From assembly GCA_963728765.1 (NCBI GenBank), contig CAVSKX010000001.1, positions 248,001 through 312,000 on the forward strand: a DNA stretch of 64,000 bases, in the 5' to 3' direction. Source of the DNA: AC-32 sp963728765 (GTDB taxonomy: Bacteria; Actinomycetota; Thermoleophilia; Gaiellales; Gaiellaceae). The notes beneath the pieces were generated by a model. It made no database searches and was not told where the DNA came from. It saw only the letters and a program-made list of their open reading frames with translations. The number at the start of each line of letters is the position of its first letter. The first letter of the stretch is position 1. A program made the position numbers and the translations under genes. Shown here in pieces: positions 7,179 through 14,653 of this stretch.

Positions 7179-8561
7179 ATGCCCGAGCGGTTCGACCTCC
7201 TCGTGCTCGGCAGCGGCTCGGCCGCACGCGACGCCGCGAACGCCGCGCGAGATCACGGTGCACGCGTGGCGCTGATCGAGCGCGAGCGCTGGGGCGGCAG
7301 CTGCCCGAACGTCGCCTGCACGCCCACGAAGGCCTACCTCGTCGCGGCGGAGCTCGCGCACGACGTGAACCACCTCGCCGCACGGATCGGCGTGGATACC
7401 GGCCCCGCGCGGGTCGACCTCGCCCGCGTGCGCGCGTGGAAGGAGTCGATCAAGAAGACGCAGGAGCAATGGGTCGCCGACCTGCGCGCCGACGGCTTCG
7501 CGACGTTCGACGGCGAAGCCTCGCTCGTGGACGAGCGCACCGTCCGTGTCGGCGGCGTCGAGGTCGAGGGCGAGCGCATGCTGATCGCGACCGGCTCGCG
7601 CACCGCCGTCCCGCCGGTCGACGGGATCGACGAGATCGACTGGATCGACCACGTCTCGGCGCTCGAGCTGGAGGAGGTCCCGGGCTCACTGCTCGTCGTC
7701 GGCGCAGGCGCTGTCGGGCTCGAGCTCGGCCAGGCGTTCGCACGCTTCGGCGCGCGCGTGACGATCGTCGACGCAGCCGACCGGGTCGCCCCGCTCGCCG
7801 ACGCCGAGTCCTCGGCCACCCTGGCCGCGGCGCTCGACGACGAGGGGATCGACCTCGCGCTCTCGGTCTTCGTCCAGTCCGTCCGCCGCGAGGGCGGTGA
7901 GGTGGCGGCAACCATCGCGCCGCAGAATGGCTCGGAGCCCTACGAGGTGCGGGCGGAGACGCTTCTGATCGCGGCGGGGCGCGCGCCGAACGTCGAGGGC
8001 CTGAACCTCGAGGCGGTCGGCGTCGAGACGACGCGGGCCGGAGTCTCCGTCGACGAGCACCTGCGCACCTCGGCCGCGGGGATCTGGGCGGCCGGCGACG
8101 TGACGGGAGTTGCCCAGTTCACGCCGGTCGCGCAATACCAGGCGCGGATCGCGGTCGCGGACATGTTCGGCGCCGACGCGCCGCCCGCCGAGTACTCCGT
8201 GCTGCCGACGGCGATCTTCACCGACCCGGAGGTCGGCGGCGTCGGCCTCACCGAGGCGCAGGCCCGGGAGCAGGGCCACGACGTCGGGGTCGGACGTCAC
8301 GAGCTGGTGCGCCGCTCCACGTACATCGACGCCGGGCACGGCCTGTTCAAGGTCGTCTACGACCGCGCCGACGGGAGGCTGCTCGGCCTGCATGTCGTCT
8401 CCCGCAACGCAGGTGAGGTCGTCCAGGGCTTTTCGCTCGGCCTGCGGCTGGGGACGACCGTCGACGAGCTCACGAAGATGCACCACGTCTTCCCGACCTT
8501 CGGCGAAGGCGTGAAGGCCGCAGCCGAGCAGGCAATCGGCAGCTCGATGTCGATGGACTGA
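7179..8561 (+). CDS. FAD-dependent pyridine nucleotide-disulfide oxidoreductase (class I)
   Basis: A 460-residue flavoprotein of the dihydrolipoamide dehydrogenase/mercuric reductase/mycothione reductase family. The N-terminal FAD motif (LGSGSAARDAANAA) and the redox-active pair Cys42-x4-Cys47 (SCPNVACTPTK) are present. A second Rossmann motif for NAD(P) follows (VVGAGAVGLELGQAFARFG). The C-terminal dimer domain holds the catalytic His-Pro/Glu segment (HVFPTFGEG). There are no extra mercury-binding cysteines at the C-terminus, so plain mercuric reductase is unlikely. Mycothione reductase or an uncharacterised member is possible. A strong terminator follows. Confidence 0.88.
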   Translation: MPERFDLLVLGSGSAARDAANAARDHGARVALIERERWGGSCPNVACTPTKAYLVAAELAHDVNHLAARIGVDTGPARVDLARVRAWKESIKKTQEQWVADLRADGFATFDGEASLVDERTVRVGGVEVEGERMLIATGSRTAVPPVDGIDEIDWIDHVSALELEEVPGSLLVVGAGAVGLELGQAFARFGARVTIVDAADRVAPLADAESSATLAAALDDEGIDLALSVFVQSVRREGGEVAATIAPQNGSEPYEVRAETLLIAAGRAPNVEGLNLEAVGVETTRAGVSVDEHLRTSAAGIWAAGDVTGVAQFTPVAQYQARIAVADMFGADAPPAEYSVLPTAIFTDPEVGGVGLTEAQAREQGHDVGVGRHELVRRSTYIDAGHGLFKVVYDRADGRLLGLHVVSRNAGEVVQGFSLGLRLGTTVDELTKMHHVFPTFGEGVKAAAEQAIGSSMSMD

Positions 8562-8610
8562 AGCGAAGCCTCTTCGCTTACCACGAGCGAAGCGACGTAG
8601 AAACCGTCCC

Positions 8611-8678
8611 CGCCGAAAGTGCTTGCACTTTCGGCGCATAAAAGAAGGAGGCCCGGGCAGGCTTCGGGCCTCCTTCTG
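8611..8678. terminator. Tandem hairpins between convergent genes
   Basis: First hairpin: a perfect 12-bp stem, CGCCGAAAGTGC / GCACTTTCGGCG, at 8611-8636. Second: a perfect 13-bp stem AGAAGGAGGCCCG / CGGGCCTCCTTCT at 8644-8678 with a 9-base loop, followed by T-rich bases on the minus strand. It serves the flavoprotein gene on one side and htrA1 on the other. Confidence 0.85.
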
Positions 8679-8752
8679 TCTATCCCGGCGCCCCGTGCTG
8701 GCGAACGGCGCTGCCGGGAACCAGGCCCCAGGGGGTGGGGCCAACTTGACGG

Positions 8753-9949
8753 TCAGCCGGTCGTGGGCTGCCGTCCCAATGTCACTGTCACTGTCCTCTT
8801 GTCGCTCCCCCGGTAAACACCGAGCTTCACCTCGTCCCCGGGCTGCTTGTTGGCGATCGCGTCGCGCAGCTGGTCGATGGTGTACAGCGGCATGCCGTCG
8901 ACCGAGGCGATCAGGTCGCCGCCCAGAGGGTACGTCTCACCCGCGAGCGTCGCGCTCTGCTTCGCCGCGCGCAGGCCGGCCTTGGCTGCGCCGCTGCCGG
9001 ACTGCACGCCCGCCACGAGCAGGCCGTGCGAGACCGGCAGGTGGAAGAGCCTGGCCGCGGACTTCGAGACCGGCTGCGCAGTGATGCCGATGTAGGCGTG
9101 GTTGGCGTGGCCGCTGCTGATCAGCTGCGCGGCCACGGTCCTGACCGTGTTGATGGGGACCGCAAAGCCGATGCCGACGTTTCCGCTCGTGACTGAGCCG
9201 CCGGTCGAGATCTGCGAGTTGACGCCGATCACCTCGCCGCGCGCATCGAGCAGGGGCCCGCCAGAGTTGCCCTTGTTCAACGCTGCGTCCGTCTGGATCA
9301 CGTGGTCGATCGAGTAGCTGTTCGGCGCCTGGATCACGCGCTGGAGCGCGCTGACGATCCCGGTCGTGACCGTGCGGTCGTAGCCGAAGGGGTTGCCGAT
9401 CGCGACGACCGAGTCGCCAACGTGCACGGAGTCGGAGTTGCCGAGCGGGAGCGGCGTCAGTGCCCGTGCATGCGCGTCGACCTGCAGCACCGCGATGTCG
9501 GTGGACGGATCGACGCCGACGACCTTTGCCTTCTTGCTCTCGTTGTTCGAGAAGCTGACGTCGACCGACTTCGCGCCCTCGACGACGTGGTAGTTCGTGA
9601 CGATGTGGCCGGCCTTGTCGATCACGAAGCCCGACCCGAGAGCCTCGGACTGCTGCTGGCTTGGCAACGGGAGGCCGAACGGATCGACACTTGGCGCCGT
9701 CGCCACTTGCGTCGCCGTCACCTGCACGACACCCGGTGCGGCGCGCCGGTAGATCTGGTTCACCGTCATACCCGCGGCGGTCCGCTTCACCGAGATCGGC
9801 CCGGCTGCGGGCGGCGTCTCCACGCTGACCGTCGTCGTGCCGTTGTCAAAACCGCCGAGGAGCGCAGCCCCGCCGAGAGCGAAGGCGCTGCCGAGCAGGC
9901 CTGCGGCCACGAGCCCACCGCCGTACAGCAACCGCGTCGGACCTGCCAT
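8753..9949 (-). CDS. htrA: HtrA/DegP-type serine protease with PDZ domain (copy 1)
   Basis: A 398-residue membrane-anchored S1C protease. An N-terminal hydrophobic segment (about 8-34) anchors it; the trypsin-like domain has the full triad His121 (TNYHVVEG), Asp151 (STDIAVL) and Ser229 (GNSGGPL), followed by one PDZ domain (about 285-395). It degrades or refolds damaged envelope proteins. A second HtrA of the same layout lies at 56618-57694. Two CTTAA repeats spaced 11 bp lie 39-60 bases before the ATG and match the spacing of stronger arrays near the two-component system, suggesting common control. Confidence 0.94.
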   Translation of the reverse strand: MAGPTRLLYGGGLVAAGLLGSAFALGGAALLGGFDNGTTTVSVETPPAAGPISVKRTAAGMTVNQIYRRAAPGVVQVTATQVATAPSVDPFGLPLPSQQQSEALGSGFVIDKAGHIVTNYHVVEGAKSVDVSFSNNESKKAKVVGVDPSTDIAVLQVDAHARALTPLPLGNSDSVHVGDSVVAIGNPFGYDRTVTTGIVSALQRVIQAPNSYSIDHVIQTDAALNKGNSGGPLLDARGEVIGVNSQISTGGSVTSGNVGIGFAVPINTVRTVAAQLISSGHANHAYIGITAQPVSKSAARLFHLPVSHGLLVAGVQSGSGAAKAGLRAAKQSATLAGETYPLGGDLIASVDGMPLYTIDQLRDAIANKQPGDEVKLGVYRGSDKRTVTVTLGRQPTTG

Positions 9950-9987
9950 GACGCGGTTATAGCCAGGCCGTGTTCAACTCCCGTTGC

Positions 9988-10009
9988 GGGGCGTTAAGCA
10001 TGGATTAAG
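9988..10009 (-). promoter_or_regulatory. Two 11-bp direct repeats upstream of htrA1
   Basis: On the minus strand CTTAATCCATG is followed directly by CTTAACGCCCC. The 11-bp step puts both on one helix face, as in OmpR/PhoB-family operators. The plus-strand sequence CATGGATTAA inside it recurs at 10351-10360. This is the weakest member of the proposed regulon, with only two repeats. Confidence 0.5.
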
Positions 10010-10137
10010 CCGGACCGTCTGCGGCAGGCCGGTGGGCCGCGAGCTCATCGCGTCATCCGGAATGGGCGATGTGCCGTTTCGCCGGCGCGTCAGAGTCGGA
10101 GGAACACGTTCGAAGGCGTACGTCCAAGGGAGGACTC

Positions 10138-10314
10138 ATGTGGTGGGGAATCGGTATCGGCGCAGGCATCTTGTACCTGGTGCTGATGGTCACGCTCGGT
10201 GTGATGACGATCAGGAACCGGCACGGATGGCTGTTCTTCTTCGGGATCTTTTTCCCGATCCTCTGGATCTTCGGCGCGTTCATGTCGCCACCGGAGCGGG
10301 TCGCGCAGGTCTAG
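10138..10314 (+). CDS. Small two-helix membrane protein
   Basis: A 58-residue protein with two hydrophobic helices (about residues 3-22 and 30-48) and a short tail; I do not recognise the family. The ATG at 10138 has a good ribosome site (AAGGGAGGA) six bases upstream, so I reject longer starts. The loop carries RNRHGW and the second helix is rich in Phe, Ile and Trp. It is similar in size and position to PLDc_N-like and phage-shock-type small membrane proteins, but no key motif is visible. It is divergent from htrA1 and followed by a second tiny membrane protein, which suggests an envelope role. Confidence 0.75.
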   Translation: MWWGIGIGAGILYLVLMVTLGVMTIRNRHGWLFFFGIFFPILWIFGAFMSPPERVAQV

Positions 10315-10344
10315 CGTCGTCCCGCACCGACACGCTGCCATGCG

Positions 10345-10377
10345 CTTACGCATGGATTAATCGGGGCGTAACCGTTC
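10345..10377 (+). promoter_or_regulatory. Three 11-bp direct repeats upstream of the 26-residue gene
   Basis: CTTACGCATGG, ATTAATCGGGG and CGTAACCGTTC follow each other with an 11-bp step. The first two share CATGGATTAA with the htrA1 upstream region. They lie 53-85 bases before the tiny ORF start. The match to the CTTAG consensus is partial. Confidence 0.45.
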
Positions 10378-10429
10378 GGCGCCGTCGGCCGTTTGATCAC
10401 CGACAACGACCGAACGAAGGGGGCTCTCC

Positions 10430-10510
10430 ATGTCCTCGATCATCTGGATCATCCTGATCGTCGTGCTGGTGCTCCTGCTGCTCGGGTTCTTCTCGCGCGG
10501 CCGCTGGTAG
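10430..10510 (+). CDS. 26-residue membrane peptide
   Basis: A very short gene: M-S-S-I-I-W, then an unbroken Ile/Leu/Val helix, ending GFFSRGRW with a positively charged tail. It is one transmembrane helix with an N-out or N-in basic end. The ribosome site GAAGGGGG lies 6 bases before the ATG, and a perfect hairpin (10532-10557) follows the stop, so it has all the parts of a real transcription unit. It resembles the tiny single-helix peptides that modulate membrane proteases and sensor kinases, but its partner is unknown. Confidence 0.7.
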   Translation: MSSIIWIILIVVLVLLLLGFFSRGRW

Positions 10511-10531
10511 GCCTCAGCCGACAGACCATTG

Positions 10532-10557
10532 GGCCGCCCGGCACTTGCCGGGCGGCC
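10532..10557 (+). terminator. Hairpin terminator after the 26-residue gene
   Basis: A perfect 11-bp GC stem, GGCCGCCCGGC / GCCGGGCGGCC, with loop ACTT. No T-tract follows. It excludes the upstream TTG 10529 as start of the next gene, since the message there would be folded. Confidence 0.7.
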
Positions 10558-10579
10558 GCGTTCGCGCGATCCTGGCCTC

Positions 10580-11380
10580 GTGGACCGGGAGCACGTCCTC
10601 GGGGTTCTCGCCCGAGCCGACTCGACGGCTGAGCTGTCGCGCCTCGGCGGCATGGCCCGCCCCGAAGGCGTGGTGATCGCGAGCGAGCGCTTCTGGGCCT
10701 TCGCCGCGCGCGACGGCAGCCTCCGCGAAGGTGAGATGCCCGCTCCGCCACGCGCCGCCCGGCGGGTGCCGCTCCTGCGCGGGCTGATCCGTCTCTTCTC
10801 CGCTCTCGCGCCGCTCTTCCGTGGCGCGGGGGTCGCGCGGCGCGGCGAGCGCCTGCTGCTGGCCGCCCTGCTCCTCGCGCCGCTCCTGCTGATCTTCCTG
10901 CCGCAGTCGGCCTCGCTGCCCCTCGGCGTCGGCACCGCCGTCGTGCTGGTGGCGTGGATGTTCCGCGGGCGGACGCTCTTCCTGCACGGCGCCGAGCACC
11001 GCGCGATCGCGGCGGCCGAAGAGCGGCGGCTCGTCGCCACCTGGGACGCGGCGGCGCGGCCCTCGCGCTTCGCCCCGCGCTGCGGGACGAACTTCGCCGC
11101 CCTGGTCGTGCCCGTGTCGGTGCTGTTCGACCGCCTCTGGCCGCTTCCCGCGGAGCTCTACACGCCCTTCGCGGTGACCCTGCTGTCGCTCGCGCTGACG
11201 ATGGAGCTGTGGCAGCTCGTCCAGACTTCGCCCACGCGGGTTGCGCGGCTCTTCCTGCTTCCGGGGCTGGCTCTGCAGCGGCTCACGACGCGCGAGCCCG
11301 CGCTGGAGGAGACACAACTGGCGCTGACTGCCGTCGCCTCGGTGCTGCGGCGCGAGCTGGTTTACCCTGACTTGGCATAA
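10580..11380 (+). CDS. DUF1385 family membrane protein (YqhQ-like)
   Basis: A 266-residue member of DUF1385. Family landmarks are GGMARPEGVVI (near residue 17), the FLHGAEHRAI motif between membrane segments, and PRCGTNFA. The middle contains three to four hydrophobic helices (LLLAALLLAPLLLIFLP; GTAVVLVAWMF; FAALVVPVSVLF; FAVTLLSLALTMELW). The conserved His, Glu and Cys suggest a metal-linked or catalytic site, but no activity is known for the family. I placed the start at GTG 10580, after the hairpin. In other actinobacteria it sits beside prfA or rpmE; that context is absent here. Confidence 0.8.
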   Translation: MDREHVLGVLARADSTAELSRLGGMARPEGVVIASERFWAFAARDGSLREGEMPAPPRAARRVPLLRGLIRLFSALAPLFRGAGVARRGERLLLAALLLAPLLLIFLPQSASLPLGVGTAVVLVAWMFRGRTLFLHGAEHRAIAAAEERRLVATWDAAARPSRFAPRCGTNFAALVVPVSVLFDRLWPLPAELYTPFAVTLLSLALTMELWQLVQTSPTRVARLFLLPGLALQRLTTREPALEETQLALTAVASVLRRELVYPDLA

Positions 11381-11413
11381 AGGTCGGCCCAGCGCCGTGC
11401 CGAAAAGACCAAG

Positions 11414-12748
11414 ATGCCGCCCGTCTACCGTGGTCCGTTCCGGAAGGAGCAGGCCGAGCGCCTGCTCTGGCGCGCGGGCTACGGCCCGCGCCCCGGCGAA
11501 GCCGAGCGCCTCGCCAAGCGCGGGCTCCACGGCGCCGTCCATTCGCTGACGCGCCCTGGGCGCGACCGCCTGAAGGGCCCGCGGCCGCACGACGGCGACG
11601 GCAGGCGACTGGCTCCGAACGACCGCTGGGGCCACGACCAGCTCTGGTGGCTCGACCGGATGGTGCGCACCACCAAGCCGCTGCACGAGCGGATGACGCT
11701 CGTCTGGCACGACTGGTTCGCGACCTCCCGCGACGGCGTCGGCCCAGCGCGGCTGATGCTGCGCCAGAACCAGCTCTTCCGCCGCAACGGCCTCGGCTCG
11801 TTCCTGGTGCTGCTGCTGGAGATGACGAAGGACCCGGCGATGCTCCTGTGGCTCTCGGGGGTCGACAACGAGAAGGACGCGCCGAACGAAAACTACGCGC
11901 GCGAGCTGATGGAGCTGTTCACGCTCGGCGCCGACCGCGGCGCCTACACGGAGCGGGACGTGCGCGAGCAGGCGCGGGCGCTGACCGGCTGGCGCAACTC
12001 GTGGGGTGAGACGCTCGGGCCGTACAAGTTCCGCTACGACAAGCGCCGGCACGACGCCGGTGCCAAGCGCATCTTCGGCAAGCGCGGCCACTTCGACTGG
12101 CGCGACTCGTGCCGTCTCTGCGTCCACCACCGACTCCATCCGTCCTTCTTCGTCGAGAAGCTCTGGGGCTACTTCATCCCGGTGCCGCCGAAGACCGGGA
12201 CGAGACGGTCTCTGCAGCGGATCTACGTCCGCAGCGGCTACAAGATCGAGCCGGTCGTCGAGGCGATCCTGCTCCACCCCGCGCTGTACACCGGCCCGCG
12301 CATGGTCAAGCCGCCGGCCGTCTACCTCGCCGGTCTCCTGCGCGGCCTCGGCCGCGGCATCGACACCGAGGCGTGGACGTGGCTGCTGAGCCTCGCGGGC
12401 CAGCAGCTCTTCTACCCGCCCAACGTGGCCGGCTGGGACGACACCCGCTGGCTCGATACGGCCACCTTCCGCGCCCGCTGGGAGATCGCCGCCTACGCAA
12501 TCCGGCCGCGCATGCTGAAGGACAACGCGAAGCACGTGCCGCACGACCCGCACAAGCTGCTGCACCGCGCAGAGGCCGTTTTCGGCCACCCGACCCTGAC
12601 CGGCCACACCGAGGCGACGCTCGCGCGGTTCGCCAAGCGCGCGATGGCCGACGCGAACGCGGACTGGAAGAAGCGGTCCTACCCGCCGCTCGTCGAGAAC
12701 GCGCTGCGCCAGCTGCTCGCCACCGCCCCTGACCTCCAGACCTGCTGA
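11414..12748 (+). CDS. DUF1800 family protein
   Basis: A 444-residue DUF1800 protein. The N-terminal RLLWRAGYGPRPGEAERLA motif, LVWHDWFATS, the NENYARELMELFTLG block and the C-terminal PPNVAGWDDTRWLDTATF are all family hallmarks. The molecular role is unknown. The gene almost always precedes a DUF1501 gene, as here, with a 1-base TGATG overlap. No signal peptide is visible, whereas the partner has a Tat-like leader. Large secreted DUF1800-DUF1501 pairs are linked to surface or polymer-binding functions in other phyla, by association only. Confidence 0.88.
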   Translation: MPPVYRGPFRKEQAERLLWRAGYGPRPGEAERLAKRGLHGAVHSLTRPGRDRLKGPRPHDGDGRRLAPNDRWGHDQLWWLDRMVRTTKPLHERMTLVWHDWFATSRDGVGPARLMLRQNQLFRRNGLGSFLVLLLEMTKDPAMLLWLSGVDNEKDAPNENYARELMELFTLGADRGAYTERDVREQARALTGWRNSWGETLGPYKFRYDKRRHDAGAKRIFGKRGHFDWRDSCRLCVHHRLHPSFFVEKLWGYFIPVPPKTGTRRSLQRIYVRSGYKIEPVVEAILLHPALYTGPRMVKPPAVYLAGLLRGLGRGIDTEAWTWLLSLAGQQLFYPPNVAGWDDTRWLDTATFRARWEIAAYAIRPRMLKDNAKHVPHDPHKLLHRAEAVFGHPTLTGHTEATLARFAKRAMADANADWKKRSYPPLVENALRQLLATAPDLQTC

Positions 12749-14127
12749 TGCCCAACAACTGCCACCACTGCGACGAGTTCTCCCGCGCTGCGCTGCTGCG
12801 AAAGAGCGCCGCCGAGGCCGGCCGCGGGCTCCCCACGATCGAGCCGGGGATGCCGGTTCCCGCGGGGACGGGGCTCGACCGGCGCAGCTTCGTCTCGGGC
12901 GTCTTCGGCCTCGCGCTCTCGGTGTACGGCCTCGGCAAGCTGAACCTCTTCGACGAGGGCATCGCGCACGCCGCGACGAGGCCGTCGCAGCCGGTGCTCG
13001 TCTCCGTCTTCCTGCCCGGCGGCGCGGACTCCCTCTCGGTGTTGGCGCCGGTGCTCGACCCGAACTACCGCAAGCTGCGCCCGACGCTCGCGCTGCCTGC
13101 CGGCGCCGGCCCCGCGTTCGCGGAGGACACGCGCCTCCACTGGCACCCGTCCCTGCAGCCGCTGGCGACGCTGCACGGGGAGGGCAAGGTCAGCGTCATG
13201 CCGGCGATCGGCTACGCGCATCCCGACCAGTCGCACTTCACCTCGCGTCACTTCTGGGAGGTCGGCGCGACCGAGGCGCGGCTGACGACCGGCTGGATGG
13301 GCCGCTACCTCGACCGCCACGGCAGCAAGAGCAACCCGCTGCAGGGGCTCTCGCTCGACTACCAGCTGCAACCGTCCCTGGCCTCGCTGAAGGTGCCGGT
13401 CGCCTCGCTGGCGGCGCCCGACGACTACAACTTCTGGGCACCCGGTGTCTGGGGACAGGTCGAGGACCGGATGCTCCAGGCGCTCGCGCCGCTCGGCTCG
13501 CACCGCTCCGATCCCGGCCTGAACCAGGCTGCGAAGGCGACCGCGCAGTCGGACAAGCTCCGCCGGCAGCTCCTGCCCTTCGCGAACAGCGGCGACAACA
13601 ACTTCGGCAGCCCCGTCCAGTACCCGAAGGTCGACAGTGGCTTTCCGCGCCAGCTCGCCGGGCTGGCGGCGATGCTCGCGGCCAATCTGCCGCTCCGCTG
13701 CGTCGCGGTCACGGCGCCGGGCGAATACGACACGCACTCTGATCAGCCGCAGGCGCTGGCGGACGGCCTCGACGTCACCGCCCGCACGCTGCTCGCGTTC
13801 CAGCGAGACCTCGAGGCGCGCGGCCTCGCCGACCGGGTGCTTACGCTCGTGTGGACGGAGTTCGGCCGCCGTGGCGAGGAGAACGGCAGCGACGGCACCG
13901 ACCACGGCGCGGCCGGCGCGGCCTTCCTGATCGGCTCGCGGGCCCGCGGGAAGATGGTCGGCGAGTTCCCGGGCCTCACCAGCGGCCTCGACCGCGACGG
14001 CAACTTGAAGCCGACCTCCGACTTCCGCGGCGTCTACAGCGCGCTGCTCGAGCAGTGGCTCGGCGCCGAGGCGAGCGGGGTTATCCCGGGCGCCAAGTCG
14101 TTCGCCCGGCCCGCGCTCGTCAAGTGA
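12748..14127 (+). CDS. DUF1501 family protein (sulfatase/alkaline-phosphatase fold), Tat-exported
   Basis: A 459-residue DUF1501 protein. The leader holds a Tat-type motif DRRSFVSG (about residue 45) followed by a hydrophobic stretch. The body has the family motifs FLPGGADSLSVLAP, ADP-like YAHPDQSHFTSRHFWEVG and the metal-site segment VWTEFGRRGEENGSDGTDHG. The fold belongs to the alkaline phosphatase/sulfatase superfamily, but no substrate is established. An unusual CHHCDEF lies at residues 5-11, before the Tat motif. It is coupled to the DUF1800 gene upstream and to a secreted cupredoxin downstream, which suggests an extracellular, perhaps copper-linked, complex. Confidence 0.88.
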   Translation: MPNNCHHCDEFSRAALLRKSAAEAGRGLPTIEPGMPVPAGTGLDRRSFVSGVFGLALSVYGLGKLNLFDEGIAHAATRPSQPVLVSVFLPGGADSLSVLAPVLDPNYRKLRPTLALPAGAGPAFAEDTRLHWHPSLQPLATLHGEGKVSVMPAIGYAHPDQSHFTSRHFWEVGATEARLTTGWMGRYLDRHGSKSNPLQGLSLDYQLQPSLASLKVPVASLAAPDDYNFWAPGVWGQVEDRMLQALAPLGSHRSDPGLNQAAKATAQSDKLRRQLLPFANSGDNNFGSPVQYPKVDSGFPRQLAGLAAMLAANLPLRCVAVTAPGEYDTHSDQPQALADGLDVTARTLLAFQRDLEARGLADRVLTLVWTEFGRRGEENGSDGTDHGAAGAAFLIGSRARGKMVGEFPGLTSGLDRDGNLKPTSDFRGVYSALLEQWLGAEASGVIPGAKSFARPALVK

Positions 14128-14468
14128 TCCGGCTGCTCGGCACGGCGGTCCTGGCCGCAGCGCTGAGCTGGCATCCCACGCCCGCCCGGCTCGGCGTCCA
14201 GGCCGAGGAGTTCCACCTCGTGCTCTCGCGCGCGTCGGTGAAGGCGGGGGTCGTCGAGATCGAGCTGCAGAACACCGGCGAGGACCCGCACGACCTGCGG
14301 GTGCGCAAGGTGGGCGGCCACCACACGTTCACCATCCGCGAGACCAAGCCGGGTGCGCGCAGGACGATCGCGATCAACATGAAGCCCGGCCGCTACCGCC
14401 TCTGGTGCTCACTGGCCGACCATCGCGCGCTCGGGATGCAGACCGTCTTGCGCGTCCGTCGCCGCTAG
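14124..14468 (+). CDS. Secreted cupredoxin-like copper protein
   Basis: A 114-residue protein with a short signal peptide (about 1-15) and a plastocyanin/sulfocyanin-like beta domain. A complete type-1 copper set is visible: His56 (EDPHDLRV), Cys95, His100 and Met105 (WCSLADHRALGM), with the usual spacing at the C-terminus. It should carry one electron outside the membrane. The GTG start overlaps the DUF1501 stop (GTGA), so it is made together with the DUF1800/DUF1501 pair; the partner that donates or accepts electrons is not known. It ends 18 bases before inverted-repeat element copy 2. Confidence 0.82.
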   Translation: MIRLLGTAVLAAALSWHPTPARLGVQAEEFHLVLSRASVKAGVVEIELQNTGEDPHDLRVRKVGGHHTFTIRETKPGARRTIAINMKPGRYRLWCSLADHRALGMQTVLRVRRR

Positions 14469-14486
14469 AGCAACAATCGCACTAAC

Positions 14487-14651
14487 AGGAGGTCTTGACG
14501 AAACACCAGCTGTGCCGCCGGAACGCGCTGCCCGCCCCGATGCAGCGTCCTCAGTCGCGCCCGTACCTTTCAGGTACGAACGCTCCCTGCGTCCTTGCCT
14601 CGGAACGACCATCGCGCCCCGGCGACGAGTGGAGTTCCGCCAAGCCCTCCT
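14487..14651. repeat. Inverted-repeat element, MITE-like, copy 2 (165 bp)
   Basis: Bounded by 21-bp imperfect terminal inverted repeats (AGGAGGTCTTGACGAAACACC on the left, 17 of 21 matching the right end). Its ends are nearly identical to the 58-bp copy at 4283-4340, but it keeps about 107 extra internal bases, including a small hairpin CGTACC-TTTCA-GGTACG. It stops two bases before the nitrilase ATG, leaving that gene without a recognisable ribosome site. Confidence 0.75.
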
Positions 14652-14653
14652 AG

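Noticed and set aside
7179..8561. Mercuric reductase assignment
   Set aside because: The active-site cysteine pair is shared by the whole family; the C-terminal vicinal cysteines and an N-terminal HMA domain of MerA are absent, and no mer genes are nearby.
10529..10579. TTG 10529 as the start of the DUF1385 gene
   Set aside because: A perfect 11-bp hairpin at 10532-10557 occupies this stretch, and the added residues do not resemble the family. GTG 10580 is preferred.
10514..12607. A 697-codon open frame on the minus strand
   Set aside because: It is antisense to the DUF1385 and DUF1800 genes, which have clear family motifs. Composition is Arg/Glu/Gln-rich shadow text.
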